From the NCBI GenBank assembly GCA_025330725.1, contig JAIWND010000027.1, positions 1-64,000 on the forward strand: a stretch of DNA of 64,000 nt, written 5' to 3'. The DNA comes from Chlamydoabsidia padenii (Eukaryota > Mucoromycota > Mucoromycetes > Mucorales > Cunninghamellaceae). Of this stretch, positions 23,217-34,715 are shown piece by piece (within the stretch, counting starts at the first letter, position 1; each line of letters starts with the position of its first letter). The position numbers were made by a program, and so were the translations under genes. The notes beneath the pieces are model-generated. The model was not told where the DNA came from. It was given only the letters and a program-made list of their open reading frames with translations, and ran no database searches.

Positions 23217-23372
23217 ATGAATGATAGTCGGGATGAATTTTTCGCATCACAAAAAAAGGTCATCAACAATATTTTTTTGCAAAATCTAAATGATTTGGAA
23301 CGAAGTCTGATCAGTATCAATAAGTTTATTAATCGCCAGCGTCACGGTCTTCGACCCCGTACCAGAGCATAA
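23217..23372 (+). CDS. Very small hypothetical protein (51 aa)
   Basis: ATG at 23217. The product has one long predicted helix with leucines at heptad spacing (FFASQKKVINNIFLQNLNDL, ERSLISINKF) and a basic tail (RQRHGLRPRTRA). Length and helix pattern recall small kinetochore (DASH) or adaptor subunits, but the resemblance is too slight to assign. It may also be the last exon of a longer gene; no clear acceptor/donor pair was found upstream. Confidence 0.35.
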   Translation: MNDSRDEFFASQKKVINNIFLQNLNDLERSLISINKFINRQRHGLRPRTRA

Positions 23373-23699
23373 ACACAGACATGATAATAACACCTAACTA
23401 TTTTTTTTTTTTTGATCTCCCCACATTTTTAACACTGTATAAAGTAAACTTGGGCCTATCCCAGAGCATCCATGCTTTGATTTGAATCAAGATAACTTTT
23501 ATGCATTTCTCTCGATCATTTACAACTGATAATTGGAAAAGAGTATGTAGATTGATGACTCCTTCATGTTTTATTGAATTGAATAGAAAAAAAGTTAAAA
23601 GTAGACCGTATTAAACTAAAAAACGAAAAAACGTAAAAAAAAAGAACAAAAGCGGTTCAAACAAACGGCTACCTAAGATGAAGACAAAAATCTTCCCAC

Positions 23700-23957
23700 T
23701 TATTGCTCAGCTTCAACATAATCAATTTGTTCAGCATTGCTTTCGTTATTTTCATTGACTTCGAATCCATGCCAGTAAGGGACTCGGCAACAGGTATGAC
23801 AGCGACCAACGATACGATTATGCCAGCCATCGTTACACCGGACAGGGCTATCATAGCACACTTTCAAACATTCAGAGCCTTTATGAGGGTGAGCAGACAC
23901 GCACATAACCAAAAAAGAAAGAACAGCCACAGAGAAAATAGTAAAGAAGGATTTCAT
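23700..23957 (-). CDS. Small secreted cysteine-rich protein (85 aa)
   Basis: Reading leftward from 23957. Residues 1-22 form a signal peptide (MKSFFTIFSVAVLSFLVMCV, cleavage likely after VSA). The mature part has six cysteines spaced C-x3-C-x6-C-x11-C-x2-C-C within 28 residues, then an acidic Asn/Glu tail. This spacing resembles small disulfide-rich secreted fungal proteins (effector-like, defensin-like or wall-associated), but I do not recognise a named family and assign no activity. The upstream leader (right of 23957) is a short purine/pyrimidine-mixed stretch. Extracellular location is a fair inference. Confidence 0.75.
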   Translation of the reverse strand: MKSFFTIFSVAVLSFLVMCVSAHPHKGSECLKVCYDSPVRCNDGWHNRIVGRCHTCCRVPYWHGFEVNENNESNAEQIDYVEAEQ

Positions 23958-24458
23958 TTTGACTTGGGAGAGATGAGTTTGGAAGATATCAAACTGAAAA
24001 AAAGAAACTAGTCTTTTTATATGAAAAGGTGGACAGCATAAGCGATCAGTGTGCCGAGCTCTTTACACATGAAAATAACGGTATGTGTGGGTTGAATTAT
24101 CATTAACTTATGAACCGAAACGATATAAATGAGACCGGAACTTTGCTCGGTAGAGCACACTGAGAGAAAGAGAAAGAGAATAAGTAGCATGATTTGACAG
24201 CTTTTCTTCTTCTGTGTACTTTGTAATATTCAACAAAGAAAATGTGAGAATGTTCTTCTCCCTGAAACGCACAATTGCCGACATCATTTGCGAACCGCGC
24301 AACTTTGTAATAAATCCCATCACGTTACCTATAATATGGCACCGCATGATTGCTTTTTTAGATTATTGTCCAGTGTATATGGTGGAGATAAAGGTGCTAT
24401 GACGAGAGGGTCTTTGGAGTCTCGTTTGTTTTGAAACTCGAAACAACTATAGACATAG

Positions 24459-24625
24459 TGTCGTGCAACCTAAATAAACAAATTGGGGAAAGTTTGAAAA
24501 AACCGAATTTGGAGGATTTGATAATGACAAAAATGAAGGTAGGTACCAAGTTGATAGGAAAAGGGTAGCGTTCCAAATTCATTTTTTTCAACCTTATCCT
24601 AATTTGTTTATTATGTTGCACGACA
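24459..24625. repeat. Diverged inverted repeat, ~54-bp arms
   Basis: Arms 24459-24513 (starting TGTCGTGCAACCTAAATAAA) and 24572-24625 match as reverse complements with about eight differences. They surround a 58-base spacer. Weaker complementarity seems to continue outward to about 24390 and 24745. This looks like an old MITE or other hairpin element in the promoter region of the SANT-like gene that starts at 24808. Confidence 0.65.
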
Positions 24626-24807
24626 TACGATTTAAAAAGCCGTAATTTGACGAAAATTTGACAAATTTCAAAACTGAGGGTTTTGTTTCGCCAATCTAGA
24701 ATGATGTTACACAAAAATCGGAGAAAGAACCCTCAGAGTGACGCGGTGACTTGAGATCCTCTTAATTTAACCCCCCTCTTCTATTTTTTTTCCCTTCGTT
24801 TCACCAC

Positions 24808-26632
24808 ATGGCGACAAGTGCTCCGATCACCTTTATCAACGAAACAACAGAATCTGTAGCAAACACAGTATTTGGCAGTACTCCTTCGTCTGCCACTGCT
24901 ACATTGACATTGGGTGCTACTGACGATGCCACAACTGATAAAACTACGAAAATATCAACTGCTCCAACAGATACGTCAGCGTCACCTTCTTCAACGTCGA
25001 CTCCAACATCTCCCTCTCCCTCTACTGCTGTCAACAATAACAATCCAGAAAAAGGCAAATGGACAGAAGCAAGAAAAATCCAGTTTTTAAAATCATACAC
25101 CGAGACGACTCCATTCGCAGCAGGTTATGGACATACAAGTGCGGCTTGGACAAAGGTACTGAAGGAAGTCAACGCTGTTGATAATGAAGAACCAGGTTTG
25201 ACTTATGGCTCTTTGAAACGACAAATCGCTTCTCTTTACAAGAAATACATTCCTCGTGGCACTACTCTTGGCACCTTGCCTGTCCTCAGTTCGCCTGGTC
25301 CTACACTTGAACAACTAGTCATTAGTGCTTGGAATGCAGTAAGTAGTGAAAAAAGAAACATATTTTTTTTATATCCCATGCCAACTTACAACCCCTCTCT
25401 TTAAACAGGAAGAAAAGGCAAAAATTGGACTAGGCTGTACTCGATGGGCCACAGTTAACAGCAGTAACAAAAGATCTCACGCAATGATAAACGACGATAA
25501 TGCCGATTCCCTTCAACAACAGCAACAACAACAGCAACAACAACAGCAACAGCAACAGTGCCCTTACAATATGGCATTGGCAGGAGCAGGTACACCGCCA
25601 ATGGATTCTTACTACTATCAACATTATCGTCCCATTCTGGCTCCTCGGCCTGCACCCGCTTCTTCTTCTTCTTCAACAACGATAGCAGCAGATACCACAA
25701 ACCGAACGGAGGAAGAAAAACACCATCGAGCAATGATAGAAGAAGATCGGCGGCAACATATCATGATGAAAGAAGAGAAAAGGCAAAAGCGGGACCAATT
25801 CGAACAATGCATTATGGATACAATGGGGGCTATCAAAACCATGGTCCAAAGCATACAAGAAAGTACGAAAAATACAACAATCGCCATCCAGGATTCTATC
25901 CTCGCCATTCAACGCAATGTCGTTGAAACAAGGGAAATGAAAGATGCTTTAATCAACTTTTTATCGCGTACTTCGGTCCAACCTCATCCTTCAACTCTTC
26001 CACCTCAACAACAACAACAGACTGGTTATTATCATAATCCCAATGCTTATTATTATCCACCACCTTTTCATCATTATTATCAACAGCCTCCTTCTAATTA
26101 TGGGCAGTACTATCCAACGGCAACAGTAGCGACGGCAACAACAACCAGTCAACGTATTTCTATCCCAGCCGCAGGTCAACAAGCTCCAGTGGATAATCGA
26201 CGCCCAACTATTATTCAACATCAATTCAAAAATCATAATCCACCTTATCCTGAGCTTCATCATCATCAACGAGGTTCTTCTCATCATCGTACTCAAAACT
26301 CGTCCACTTCTTCTCCACCACTACCACAACAACTTAGTCACTCACCTGTCAGTCAAGTGCAACAACAGCCATTATCACCATCTACTAACACAACCACCCA
26401 TCACACAAATAGGCAACAATCTACTGTCGTAACACCTACTGTCGAAACATTTACTGTCAATGCATCTAGTATAGGTCAGTCTACATTATCGACAAAAAAA
26501 CAACATGAACAACCTTCATCACCTCCACCACCAACAAGTGAACTTCAGGCGACATCATCACCCAAAGAACAACCTTCAAGTGAGTCATCTTCCTCAACAA
26601 ATCGGTCAGCTTCCACACCTCGTGAATCGTGA
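24808..26632 (+). CDS. SANT/Myb-like, Q-rich nuclear protein with coiled coil
   Basis: Exons 24808-25338 and 25409-26632 give 584 residues. After a Thr/Ser-rich start, residues about 75-185 form a trihelical SANT-like block (GKWTEARKIQFLKSYTETTP; SAAWTKVLKEVNA; SLKRQIASLYKKYIPRG; the exon junction reads ISAWNAEEKAKIGLG). A Q tract (about 15 residues) follows, then a long charged coiled coil (EEKHHRAMIEEDRRQHIMMK through QDSILAIQRNVVETREMKDA) and a C-terminal Pro/His/Ser/Gln-rich tail. Domain order (SANT-like head, coiled coil, disordered tail) suggests a DNA-binding oligomer. No known orthologue is recognised, and a domesticated transposase-type Myb domain is possible. Confidence 0.7.
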
Positions 26633-27218
26633 TCCTTTTTTTTTTAACTATACAAAATTTGCATCTACGCTTCTCTCTCTTCCAATTTATACACACACAG
26701 CATGTATTCAGTACGCTCAAAACAAAAAATAAAAGCACATTGATTGGATAAAATATCACTTCTAATATTGACCTTAATGAAATAAGAACACCTACTCTGG
26801 GCGCTATGGCCTTTCATCAAAACCACCAAGGGTAACTGATATCCAAGACCTTTGAAAGGCTGGTAATTGTGGCTTTAAGTGCCTTGCTTTGGTAATCTAC
26901 GATAGCTTCTCAATGAAATTGTATGAGTTTGATGTCTTGACATGGGCGTATTCATCCTTGTTGTACCGTCTGATTCCAACTGCTATATGTGGCATTTGTA
27001 TTTTGTCCTTGGTAAGAGAGAGTATTATGGTGAAAAGACTTTGGACAAATCCCAAATTGAAGTTCCCTAGTTACCCTATGTGCCGAGCCCAAACTTAAAT
27101 TTTTTGGAATCCCCGGGCTTAGGTCGTCAATTTTGTACAACAGCGTTCAAGGTTTTATTGGATTCCCTTTCTTCTCCTCTTTTTCTCTTGAATAATACAA
27201 ACCGAAAAAAACAAGACG
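26633..27218. other. Intergenic region between SANT-like and kelch genes
   Basis: T-rich 3' flank of the SANT-like gene, AATAAA-like signal near 26727, then no supported gene. A plus-strand frame at 26889-27098 has no motif. Pyrimidine-rich leader at 27165-27200 precedes the kelch start. Confidence 0.5.
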
Positions 27219-28423
27219 ATGAGATCCGTGGTAATCTCTTTACTATTGGTGATCATTTATGTATCGATCACTCGTGCCGCTACAATGGGTGTCCGAGCCT
27301 ACCTTGGTATAAAGAAAAAAAAAAAAGGGGGGGGGAATCGAAGATTACATACTTACTTTTCTTCTGTAGGATGCTCTTTGGTAAAAAACCAAATCCATTG
27401 TTTCGGAGGATACACAGGTGTAGATAGTGAAAGCAGTAGTATTTACCAAAACCCATCCGCCGATCATTTCTATTTGGACATGAGTACTTTCAACTTTAAT
27501 GATACCTCAACTGCCATGTCGAATTGGACAATCACAAAGGATTCGGCTACATTGGAGGCCACTGGATTTGTTCAGGCCACCAGCATGGCAAATCAATCTA
27601 AACTTTTATTATATGGTGGAACTTCTCCTACTGGGTCTAATCTTCTCAATCCTTTTATGATGTATGATCCCGTCAGTGGGAATTGGGATTCTGTCACTAC
27701 ATATGGCAATTATACGTAAGTTTTTAGCCTAATCGAAGAATGAAAATCTCATACTCTTTCTTGTATATATAGACGCTTTGGCTCGTTTGTCAACCTGGAT
27801 GATACCCAAAAAGTTTGGACTTGGGTGAGAAAAAAGAATTAATCAGTCATACTGAGAAAAAAGTACTGATCATCTCCCATTTTCTGTAATCTTTTTAATA
27901 GGGCGGAGTATTGTAATGATCCAAAAGAGGTAATGAGACAGGCCCCACTTAACCCCACTCTCTTTTTTTCATTCTTCAGTAATGCTACTTGGAATGTCAC
28001 TAGCTATGCATATACATTAAGTTTTCAAACAGTAAGTTCTTTTTTTCTTCATTACTAAGGTCAGGGTTTTTAATTTTACTTTTTTTAATTATCATGCACA
28101 TAGTTGTTATGGGAACCAATCGCTGGTGATACAGCAAATACCTATACACGATACCAACACTCATCTACTTTGGTCCCATCCAAAAATACCATTTACATTT
28201 TAGGTGGCATGAATAGAAATCTTGAGCCTGGAAAAGTGGATTTCGGTGCGGATATGCTTGAAGTTCGAACTTTCAATACCATGACTTCTTCATGGGGTAC
28301 TCTCCATGCCACTGTGTCCAATGGTCAAAACATCACCCCACGTAATTTCCATACCGCCACTCCCAGTAAGTTTCTCTCTCTCAATTTTTATAATCTCTGA
28401 CTCACGCTCTCTCTTCTTCTTCT

Positions 28424-28462
<39 letters not shown>

Positions 28463-29407
28463 CCAATGCAGTTACTAATACAACCGTCTTTTTAATTTAT
28501 GGTGGTGATGCCTCCGATACAAGAAGTAAGATTTAACACGTGCGTAAAAATAAGGTTTAGTAACTTTTCCCCTTTTTTGACAGATACTGCCGTTTTGAAT
28601 GATTATGCTTACTTGTTTGACTACTCAAATAATGTCTATACCCCAGTGAATTTTGATGCTGGAATAGGAGCAGGGGCGAGAACTGGTCATGTCGGTAAGA
28701 GAGAGAGAGAGAGGAAAAAAAGAGAGAGATGAGGTTAGTTTCTAATCACTCACACTATTTGCTATCTCTTTCAAGCTGTTCCATACAATTCTTATGTAAT
28801 GATTATGTTTGGTGTGAATAGCCGACATGAATTACTTCAAGATCTTCATGTACTCAATATGACTAATGTCACTTCACCCACTTGGCTTGGTGCGCCTGTT
28901 CCTTCACCTATCTCTGATAATATAAATAGTGGGCCATCAGAACTTTCTCCAGGTGCTATTGCAGGGATTGTAGTTGGTGCCGTCGTAGCTTCGGTAAACA
29001 ATCCCGTCCCCCCGCTTGATACCGCCGTCACTCACTGTTTTTTATATCTGTCGTAGATTGCTCTTACAGCAGCACTGATATATATGATGTATCGTAAAAG
29101 AAAGCAACGCAAGGAATTTGAATTAGAAAAAACCGACCCTAGACGAATGTCTTTGACAGAATCCATGATTCTTACTGATAAACAACAAGAAGATTACTAT
29201 AACGGTAGTAAACTACAATCACCTACCATTCAGCGATACTCTATTCCAGCTACACGAACCGTCATTAATGGTGTAACAACCACTATTTCTAATGATCACT
29301 CGGTCTATAGCTCTTCTTCACCCATATCGCCTGCTTTCAATGAGCCAATTAAACCATTCTTCCCCGGCGAAGAATCTAATCGAGTTAAACCTGATGGCGA
29401 TTGCTGA
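27219..29407 (+). CDS. Secreted/membrane kelch-repeat protein with C-terminal TM
   Basis: Ten exons (27219-27306, 27370-27715, 27773-27824, 27902-27912, 27980-28031, 28104-28365, 28472-28525, 28584-28694, 28776-28993, 29057-29407) sum to 514 residues. Signal peptide RSVVISLLLVIIYVSITRAA, then kelch-type blades (NQIHCFGGYTG; KLLLYGGTSPTG; KVWTWGGVFNATW; NTIYILGGMNRN; VFLIYGGDAS; YVMIMFGVNSR), each with the GG pair. A TM helix spans the last junction (GAIAGIVVGAVVAS joined to IALTAALIYMMY) and is followed by a basic cytosolic tail (RKRKQRKE). Kelch propellers with one TM are typical of Mucorales surface proteins and of relatives of actin-fragmin-kinase/attractin folds. Ligand unknown. Exon 4 is only 11 bases, required by phase. 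Confidence 0.85.
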
Positions 29408-29589
29408 CAACACTTTTTATATCTTGCTTTTCGTTTCTGTATTCTGCCTTTAATGTTACTTTTATTTTTTATTTTTTATTTTTTCCATCAATACACTTTA
29501 TATAACCTTGAAAAGTCTTTGGAATAATCTCTCCATGTCTTGAACTGTGATTACCGTCAATAAATCAATTTTAACCCACGATAAAAAAA

Positions 29590-30238
29590 AGGGATTTGCT
29601 ACGGACACGTAGGGGTTTCGCAGCAAACGTGGAAACAGCGATAAACTATCGGCATAGAAATGTGGTCAGTGAAGGGAAAAATTAAGTTCCCTTGATGAAG
29701 ACTTCAAATTAAAAGTAACCAATCCGCCTATTCAAGAGAATAGACATAATTGTTTATTAATATAAGGAAAGGAATTGAGGATGAATAATATTTACCAACA
29801 AAATATTGACGGATTAATAGGTAAATATGAGTAAGAGAGGGAGACCGAGAGAGAGAAGTAATTGTGTGGTAAAAGAGGAAAAATGAATGAGAGGGAGGTA
29901 GAAAAAGAATGAAACAAATGAATGTGAGGACTATATATATATATAAATGTAAAATAAAGTTTGGTTGACACCACAAATGTCGGCATTTAAATATTGCATG
30001 ACTTACAGATTTCATTGTTGTTATTCCTCCTTTCTTTTCTTTCTTTTCTCTTCTTTATTATCTTCGTTTTTTATCCTTTGTTGCTCTATTACTTTTACAA
30101 TGATTCATCCTCTTTTATCTTCTGGATTATATACTTTGTTTGGCTCTACCATGGTTGGTGATATATCCACTTTTTCGAATCCTGCAATCTTGAAAAGAGT
30201 CTACATGCGAAATCCCTACGTGTCCGTAGCAAATCCCT
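29590..30238. mobile_element. 649-bp non-autonomous element with 33-bp terminal inverted repeats
   Basis: Termini 29590-29622 and 30206-30238 are reverse complements with one mismatch (core GGATTTGCTACGGACACGTA). The interior has purine-rich and T-rich stretches but no transposase. Both ends abut A-rich DNA (A8 before the left end, TA10 after the right end), so a target duplication of A's is possible but cannot be delimited. It lies about 180 bases past the kelch stop. Confidence 0.8.
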
Positions 30239-30400
30239 AAAAAAAAAAAATCCCTCTGTTTTCGGGGATAGACCCCTGTATTTTGGTCCCCTATTCCCAG
30301 CAAAGGTTTCCAGCTGCATCCCTGCATTCTGGGATTCACTAAAACAAATCAACGTTCATTTTGAACATACCAATTAAAATCACCACTAATCCAAATCCAG

Positions 30401-30525
30401 TATCATATCAAATAGCATTTGCTATTATACACATTTATCCACCAATAAAAACAATACATATATCATATCAAATAGCTTTTTATTATATACCTTTATCCAA
30501 TAATAAAAACAATACATCTACTATT
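30401..30525. repeat. Two-copy tandem repeat of ~60 bp
   Basis: Two successive units each begin TATCATATCAAATAGC and end near ATAAAAACAATACAT. The second copy is slightly shorter. It lies just before the LINE-like coding remnant and may belong to that element or to its target site. Confidence 0.75.
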
Positions 30526-30540
30526 CTAATACTAAATTAT

Positions 30541-31795
30541 CTACTATTATTGTGGTCGGGCATCAAACGCCAAACTCAATGCATCCAAAACCCAAGTATT
30601 CTCTCTGACTGGTGCTACCCTTCCTACCTGGCAATCCTTTTATTACATAAAGGTATCACACAATGGTTTGACAAGTTTTCTCCTTCCTATCTTACATATC
30701 TTGGCTATCCCCTACTAATCACTCCACAACATGCAAAACAAGCAGCGGCTTCTCTTCTCCCCAAACTACGACAGATGCATGGTTTTCTTTCTCTACGACA
30801 CCTCACGGACCGCGGAAAAGTTACTGCATTAAACTCTCTATTTTTTTCACGACTATGGCACGTCCTGCGAATGGTTCCGTTACCCTCTTCCTTTTTCAAA
30901 GATGCGCGGTTGGCTCTTTCATCCTTCATCAATGGGAATCGCAAACTTACTCGTTTTTCGTGGATCACCCTTTGTCGTCCGGTGCACGATGGTGGACTTG
31001 GTCTCATCGACCCACAGGCTCAACAAGTATCACTACAACAGCGGTGGATACCTCTCTTACTCAACCCAGCTGGTAATCTGGGTCACCCCCCTTATTGGAT
31101 TCATTCAGTCCTGCATTCTTACACACCTACTTCCGTTTCTCATCTTTTTCCGCTCATCACTCCATGCCCCCTTCGTACCTCTCTTATCCCATTTCACTCA
31201 CCTTTTGTCCTTATTTCTACTCTATTTACTCTTACTATAGAATTGAATCAACTAGTGTGGTCTCTTCTGATGTGTTTGGATGCACCCTTGTTCATGTTGT
31301 TTACGGATCTACCTTTGAAGCACTTCTTGAATCGACCCTCCTTTCGCCATTTCCGTGCACGAGATTTCTTTAGATGGAACAGCACTTGTAGAACACTTAC
31401 TTTGATCGAACAACATTCCTCTCAGTTTCCCGTTGGCCCTGGTATGGTCAACAAGGTGCGTCGTCTATTCTCAGGCCAGACCCCCTCGGTCACTTTGCTT
31501 CCTTTGGTTCGCCCGTTTTTCACTCGGCCAGACGATCACCTCCCGTTTCCGTTTTTAGACCAGTCCCTTTGGGCTTTCCTTACTCACTCTCCCTGCAATG
31601 GCAAAATGATCCGACTCCTACACCTCCGTCATCATCATCAACTACCTTTTGGCCTAACGAGGACAAACACTTCACATTGGCGCTTCTTCTGGTCTACCAA
31701 AATATCTCCCAAGGCTCGACACACATGGTTTCGTCTTCTTCGCCGTCGTTGGCCCTCCAGGGGTTTTGTCAGCTCGATTCTTTTTGAAATGACTG
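30541..31795 (+). pseudogene. C-terminal remnant of a non-LTR (LINE) retrotransposon ORF2
   Basis: An open frame runs from the repeat region to 31821 with no internal stop. Its body resembles the region after the reverse transcriptase in LINE ORF2 proteins: LTDRGKVTALNSLFFSRLWH, then ARLALSSFINGNRKLTRFSW and the signature CRPVHDGGLGLIDPQAQQ, then a Trp/Arg-rich tail (FFWSTKISPKARHTWFRLL). The catalytic RT motif (YADD) and the endonuclease are absent, so it is 5'-truncated. The zinc-finger end typical of this family is also missing; the frame runs into CAGTCATTTC-type and MULE termini. Not functional. Confidence 0.75.
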
Positions 31796-31796
31796 T

Positions 31797-34393
31797 ATTT
31801 CCACCACCTGTTTTTTACTAAATCCACCACCCCCTCGGAGGTACATTCTGCCGGTCCAATAATCACATTACTTACCTTACCATCACTTATTATGTCTGCT
31901 CCTCTAGATGAAATCTTCACTATGGCGGTGCCAGACCAATTGGAATTCGACGACGAAATCCGCGCCTTTGAATACATCAAGCAATTTGGGAAATAATAAG
32001 GTGTGGTAATCACAAAGGAACGATCAAGAAAAAAAATCTGGTATTCTCTCCTCCATTGACTTGAAATGTGATCGTGGTGGTGCATACCGAGAATGACGTA
32101 CGGGACCAGCAATCAGAGGGGTACGGGGACAAGATTGGTTGGCTGCCCAATCAAGTGGAAGAATGCCAAACGTCAAAATTGTTGGATCCTCAAAACACAA
32201 TGCAACAACCATAATTACCAGCCCGATACAAACTTGTCAGGTCATCCTTCGATGCGTAGGCTCACTGACTCTCAACAAGGAAGTGTCTCGCAAATGACAG
32301 CTGGCGGATCTCTACCTCGTCAAATCATCTCTACTTTACCGCAAGCCGATCCTGATACATTACTTACACCAAGAACGATTAACAACGAACGTGTGAAAAT
32401 CCGGAAAACTCAACTCGATGGTCGTACATCTATCCGTGCTCTTGTGGATGAACTCTCACAAACAGATAAGTATATATTTGACTTCCGTGTTGACAATGAA
32501 GATAGGGTAACGCATCTTTATTTTGCTCATCATATCTCGGTTGGCTTGCTTCGTCGGTTTGGATCTGTCTTGCTCATGGATTGTACATACAAGACAAACA
32601 AATTCAAGATGCCTTTGCTTCAAGTGGTTGGTATTACAAGCTTTTGAAACACCTTCTTTGGATGCTTTGTCTTTTTGATGGAGGAAAAACAGGACGACTA
32701 CGATTGGGCCTCCGCATGGTCAAGGAAAAGATATTCAATGAAGGATCTCAACCTGTTACCATTGCCACCGACCGTGAACAAGCTTTGATGAATGCACTTC
32801 CTGGTGTCTTCCCTACTTCCAACAATGTACTTTATATGTGGCATATCGAAAAGAACCTGGTAGCCAACCGCAAAAGTCAATTTAACGGGGATGAAGATGC
32901 TTGGAATGAATTCTTGGGATCTTGGCGATCTGTGGTGCGGTGTCAAGAAGTAGATGATTTGGAAACTAGTTGGGAAGGCTTCAAAACGAGATATCGATCA
33001 AGTCACTCCACTGCTATCTCTTATATCCAATATACTTGGATGATTCACAAGAAACGGTTTGCAACACCATGGACAAGGCGCTTTTCCCATTTGGGATCAA
33101 CAACAACATCTCGCGTCGAAAGTGCTCACCATACACTCAAATCCTATATCAGCGTAACCACCGGCCATTTATTTAACATCCAAGGAAAGATCTGTCTTGC
33201 TGTCGCCAATCAAGAAAAGAATTGCCAGGCTAAATTAATGAATGATCGTATACGGATAGCTCATACTCACCGGATTCATCTTTTCTCTAGGGTCACTGGC
33301 AAGATCTCGGCTTATGCTCTCACTTTAACGCTGAAACTAATCGTCAAGTCCACCGAAGCGAACACACTTCCTTGTACTAATTCATTCACGACAACAATGG
33401 GTAAGAAAAAAAAAAAAAAGGACCAACTGAATCGCAACATAAAGCCAACGTTTTATCTTTTTAATAGGTCTTCCTTGTGCCCATGCTATTGCTGCTGCCA
33501 CTCTCAATAATCCTGACGCCACTTCAAGTGTTGATGACTTTCATCGTCAATGGTGGATAGACGACATTGTTGATGTATCTGTAAATGAAGCGACACTGGA
33601 AGTACAACAGGTGGGTCAACAGGGGGAACAACAAATAGATAGGGGCTTACAACCGCTAGTGGACCGAATCTTGGACTGTTACAACCAAGAAGCGTTATAT
33701 CAACAACTACAAGCTCGGCAAGCCCTCCACCAACTTGCATTTGGACCATCACCAGGTCCACAAGATCCAATGATGAGACGTGGTCGGGCAAGGCCTACTG
33801 GATCAACATCTCGCCACAACACCAGCTCGACGTAAAGGGACCCATCAGCCTTCGAAATCTCTGAACGTAGTCCTAGACTTTGTGGTAGATGCAGACAGGC
33901 TGGGCACAACGTTAAAAACTGCCCCAACTAGTAGTGGTGGGGGTTTTTAGTGCTTAGTATTGTCTTATCCTTCTTCCCTTCTTCCCTTTAGACATAGTTA
34001 TTATCTTCCTTATCATTTAATCAAATAAAAAAGTGGTGTTTTATCATGCAATAGATGATAGTATGATGGTAGTATGCTTGGAGTAAATTGTCGTATTCTA
34101 ACAGGCATGTAGTAATAATTGTGCTACATGCTGGAATAAGCTCGGATAAAATTATTCTAGAGCAGTCCCTCTGCCTGCAGTCCTGTTGTTATATCCAGGG
34201 AGTAGTTTTTGTATTACTGTTTTCTTCTCTCTCTTATTTTTATATAATAAACTTGACCCACACCTTTGACTCAGTATTCATACAGTCTCTATTTACATAA
34301 ACCACCACTACAACATAAATAAACGATTTTTATTGGACTGGCAGAATGTACCTCCGAGGGGCGGTGGAATTAGTAAAAACAGGTGGTCGAAAT
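31797..34393 (+). mobile_element. MULE-type DNA transposon with ~64-bp TIRs, decayed
   Basis: Terminal inverted repeats 31797-31862 and 34331-34393 align over their whole length with about six differences (shared core CTCGGAGGTACATTCTGCC). Between them lies one decayed MULE transposase. No matching direct target duplication was found immediately outside (left AATGACTGT, right AACAATTCC), so the copy is old, rearranged or was nested at insertion. Confidence 0.8.
32093..33930 (+). pseudogene. Decayed MULE transposase (FAR1-like DDE, SWIM, zinc knuckle)
   Basis: Pieces in order: an N-terminal block ending in VLLMDCTYKTNKFKMPLLQV (first catalytic Asp region); a frameshift near 32640; then PVTIATDREQALMNALPGVF (second Asp) and LYMWHIEKNLVANRK (the conserved C/W-H motif); TTTSRVESAHHTLKSYI (the catalytic Glu region); and a SWIM-type zinc finger ending LPCAHAIAAA, reached through an intron at about 33399-33466. 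After an in-frame TAA (33834-33836) the frame continues with ERSPRLCGRCRQAGHNVKNC, a CCHC zinc knuckle. The frameshift and the stop make it non-functional as it stands. Confidence 0.8.
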
Positions 34394-34672
34394 AACAATT
34401 CCCTTAATAAAATGCTTTTACATCATCTACATTTTTTATGCATTCCTGGCTGCATGTTGACTAAAAGGGGTGGTAGGGAGTGGTGAATGGGAGGTTTTAC
34501 AAAAAAGGCAGTGTGTCTGAAATGTCTGAAATGTTTGATTCGCAGATTTCAGACATTTTAGACATGTCGTCTTTTATAGTCATGTCATTTCCCGTAGTGA
34601 GTTGTATGTACCTAATTTGAGGCTCCCAAGGCACCTTCCAATTTGTAAAAGGTCACTAGCATATATATATTT

Positions 34673-34715
<43 letters not shown>

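Noticed and set aside
31797..34393. LTR retrotransposon interpretation of the 31.8-34.4 kb element
   Set aside because: The terminal repeats are inverted, not direct, and the encoded protein has MULE and SWIM motifs, not gag-pol.
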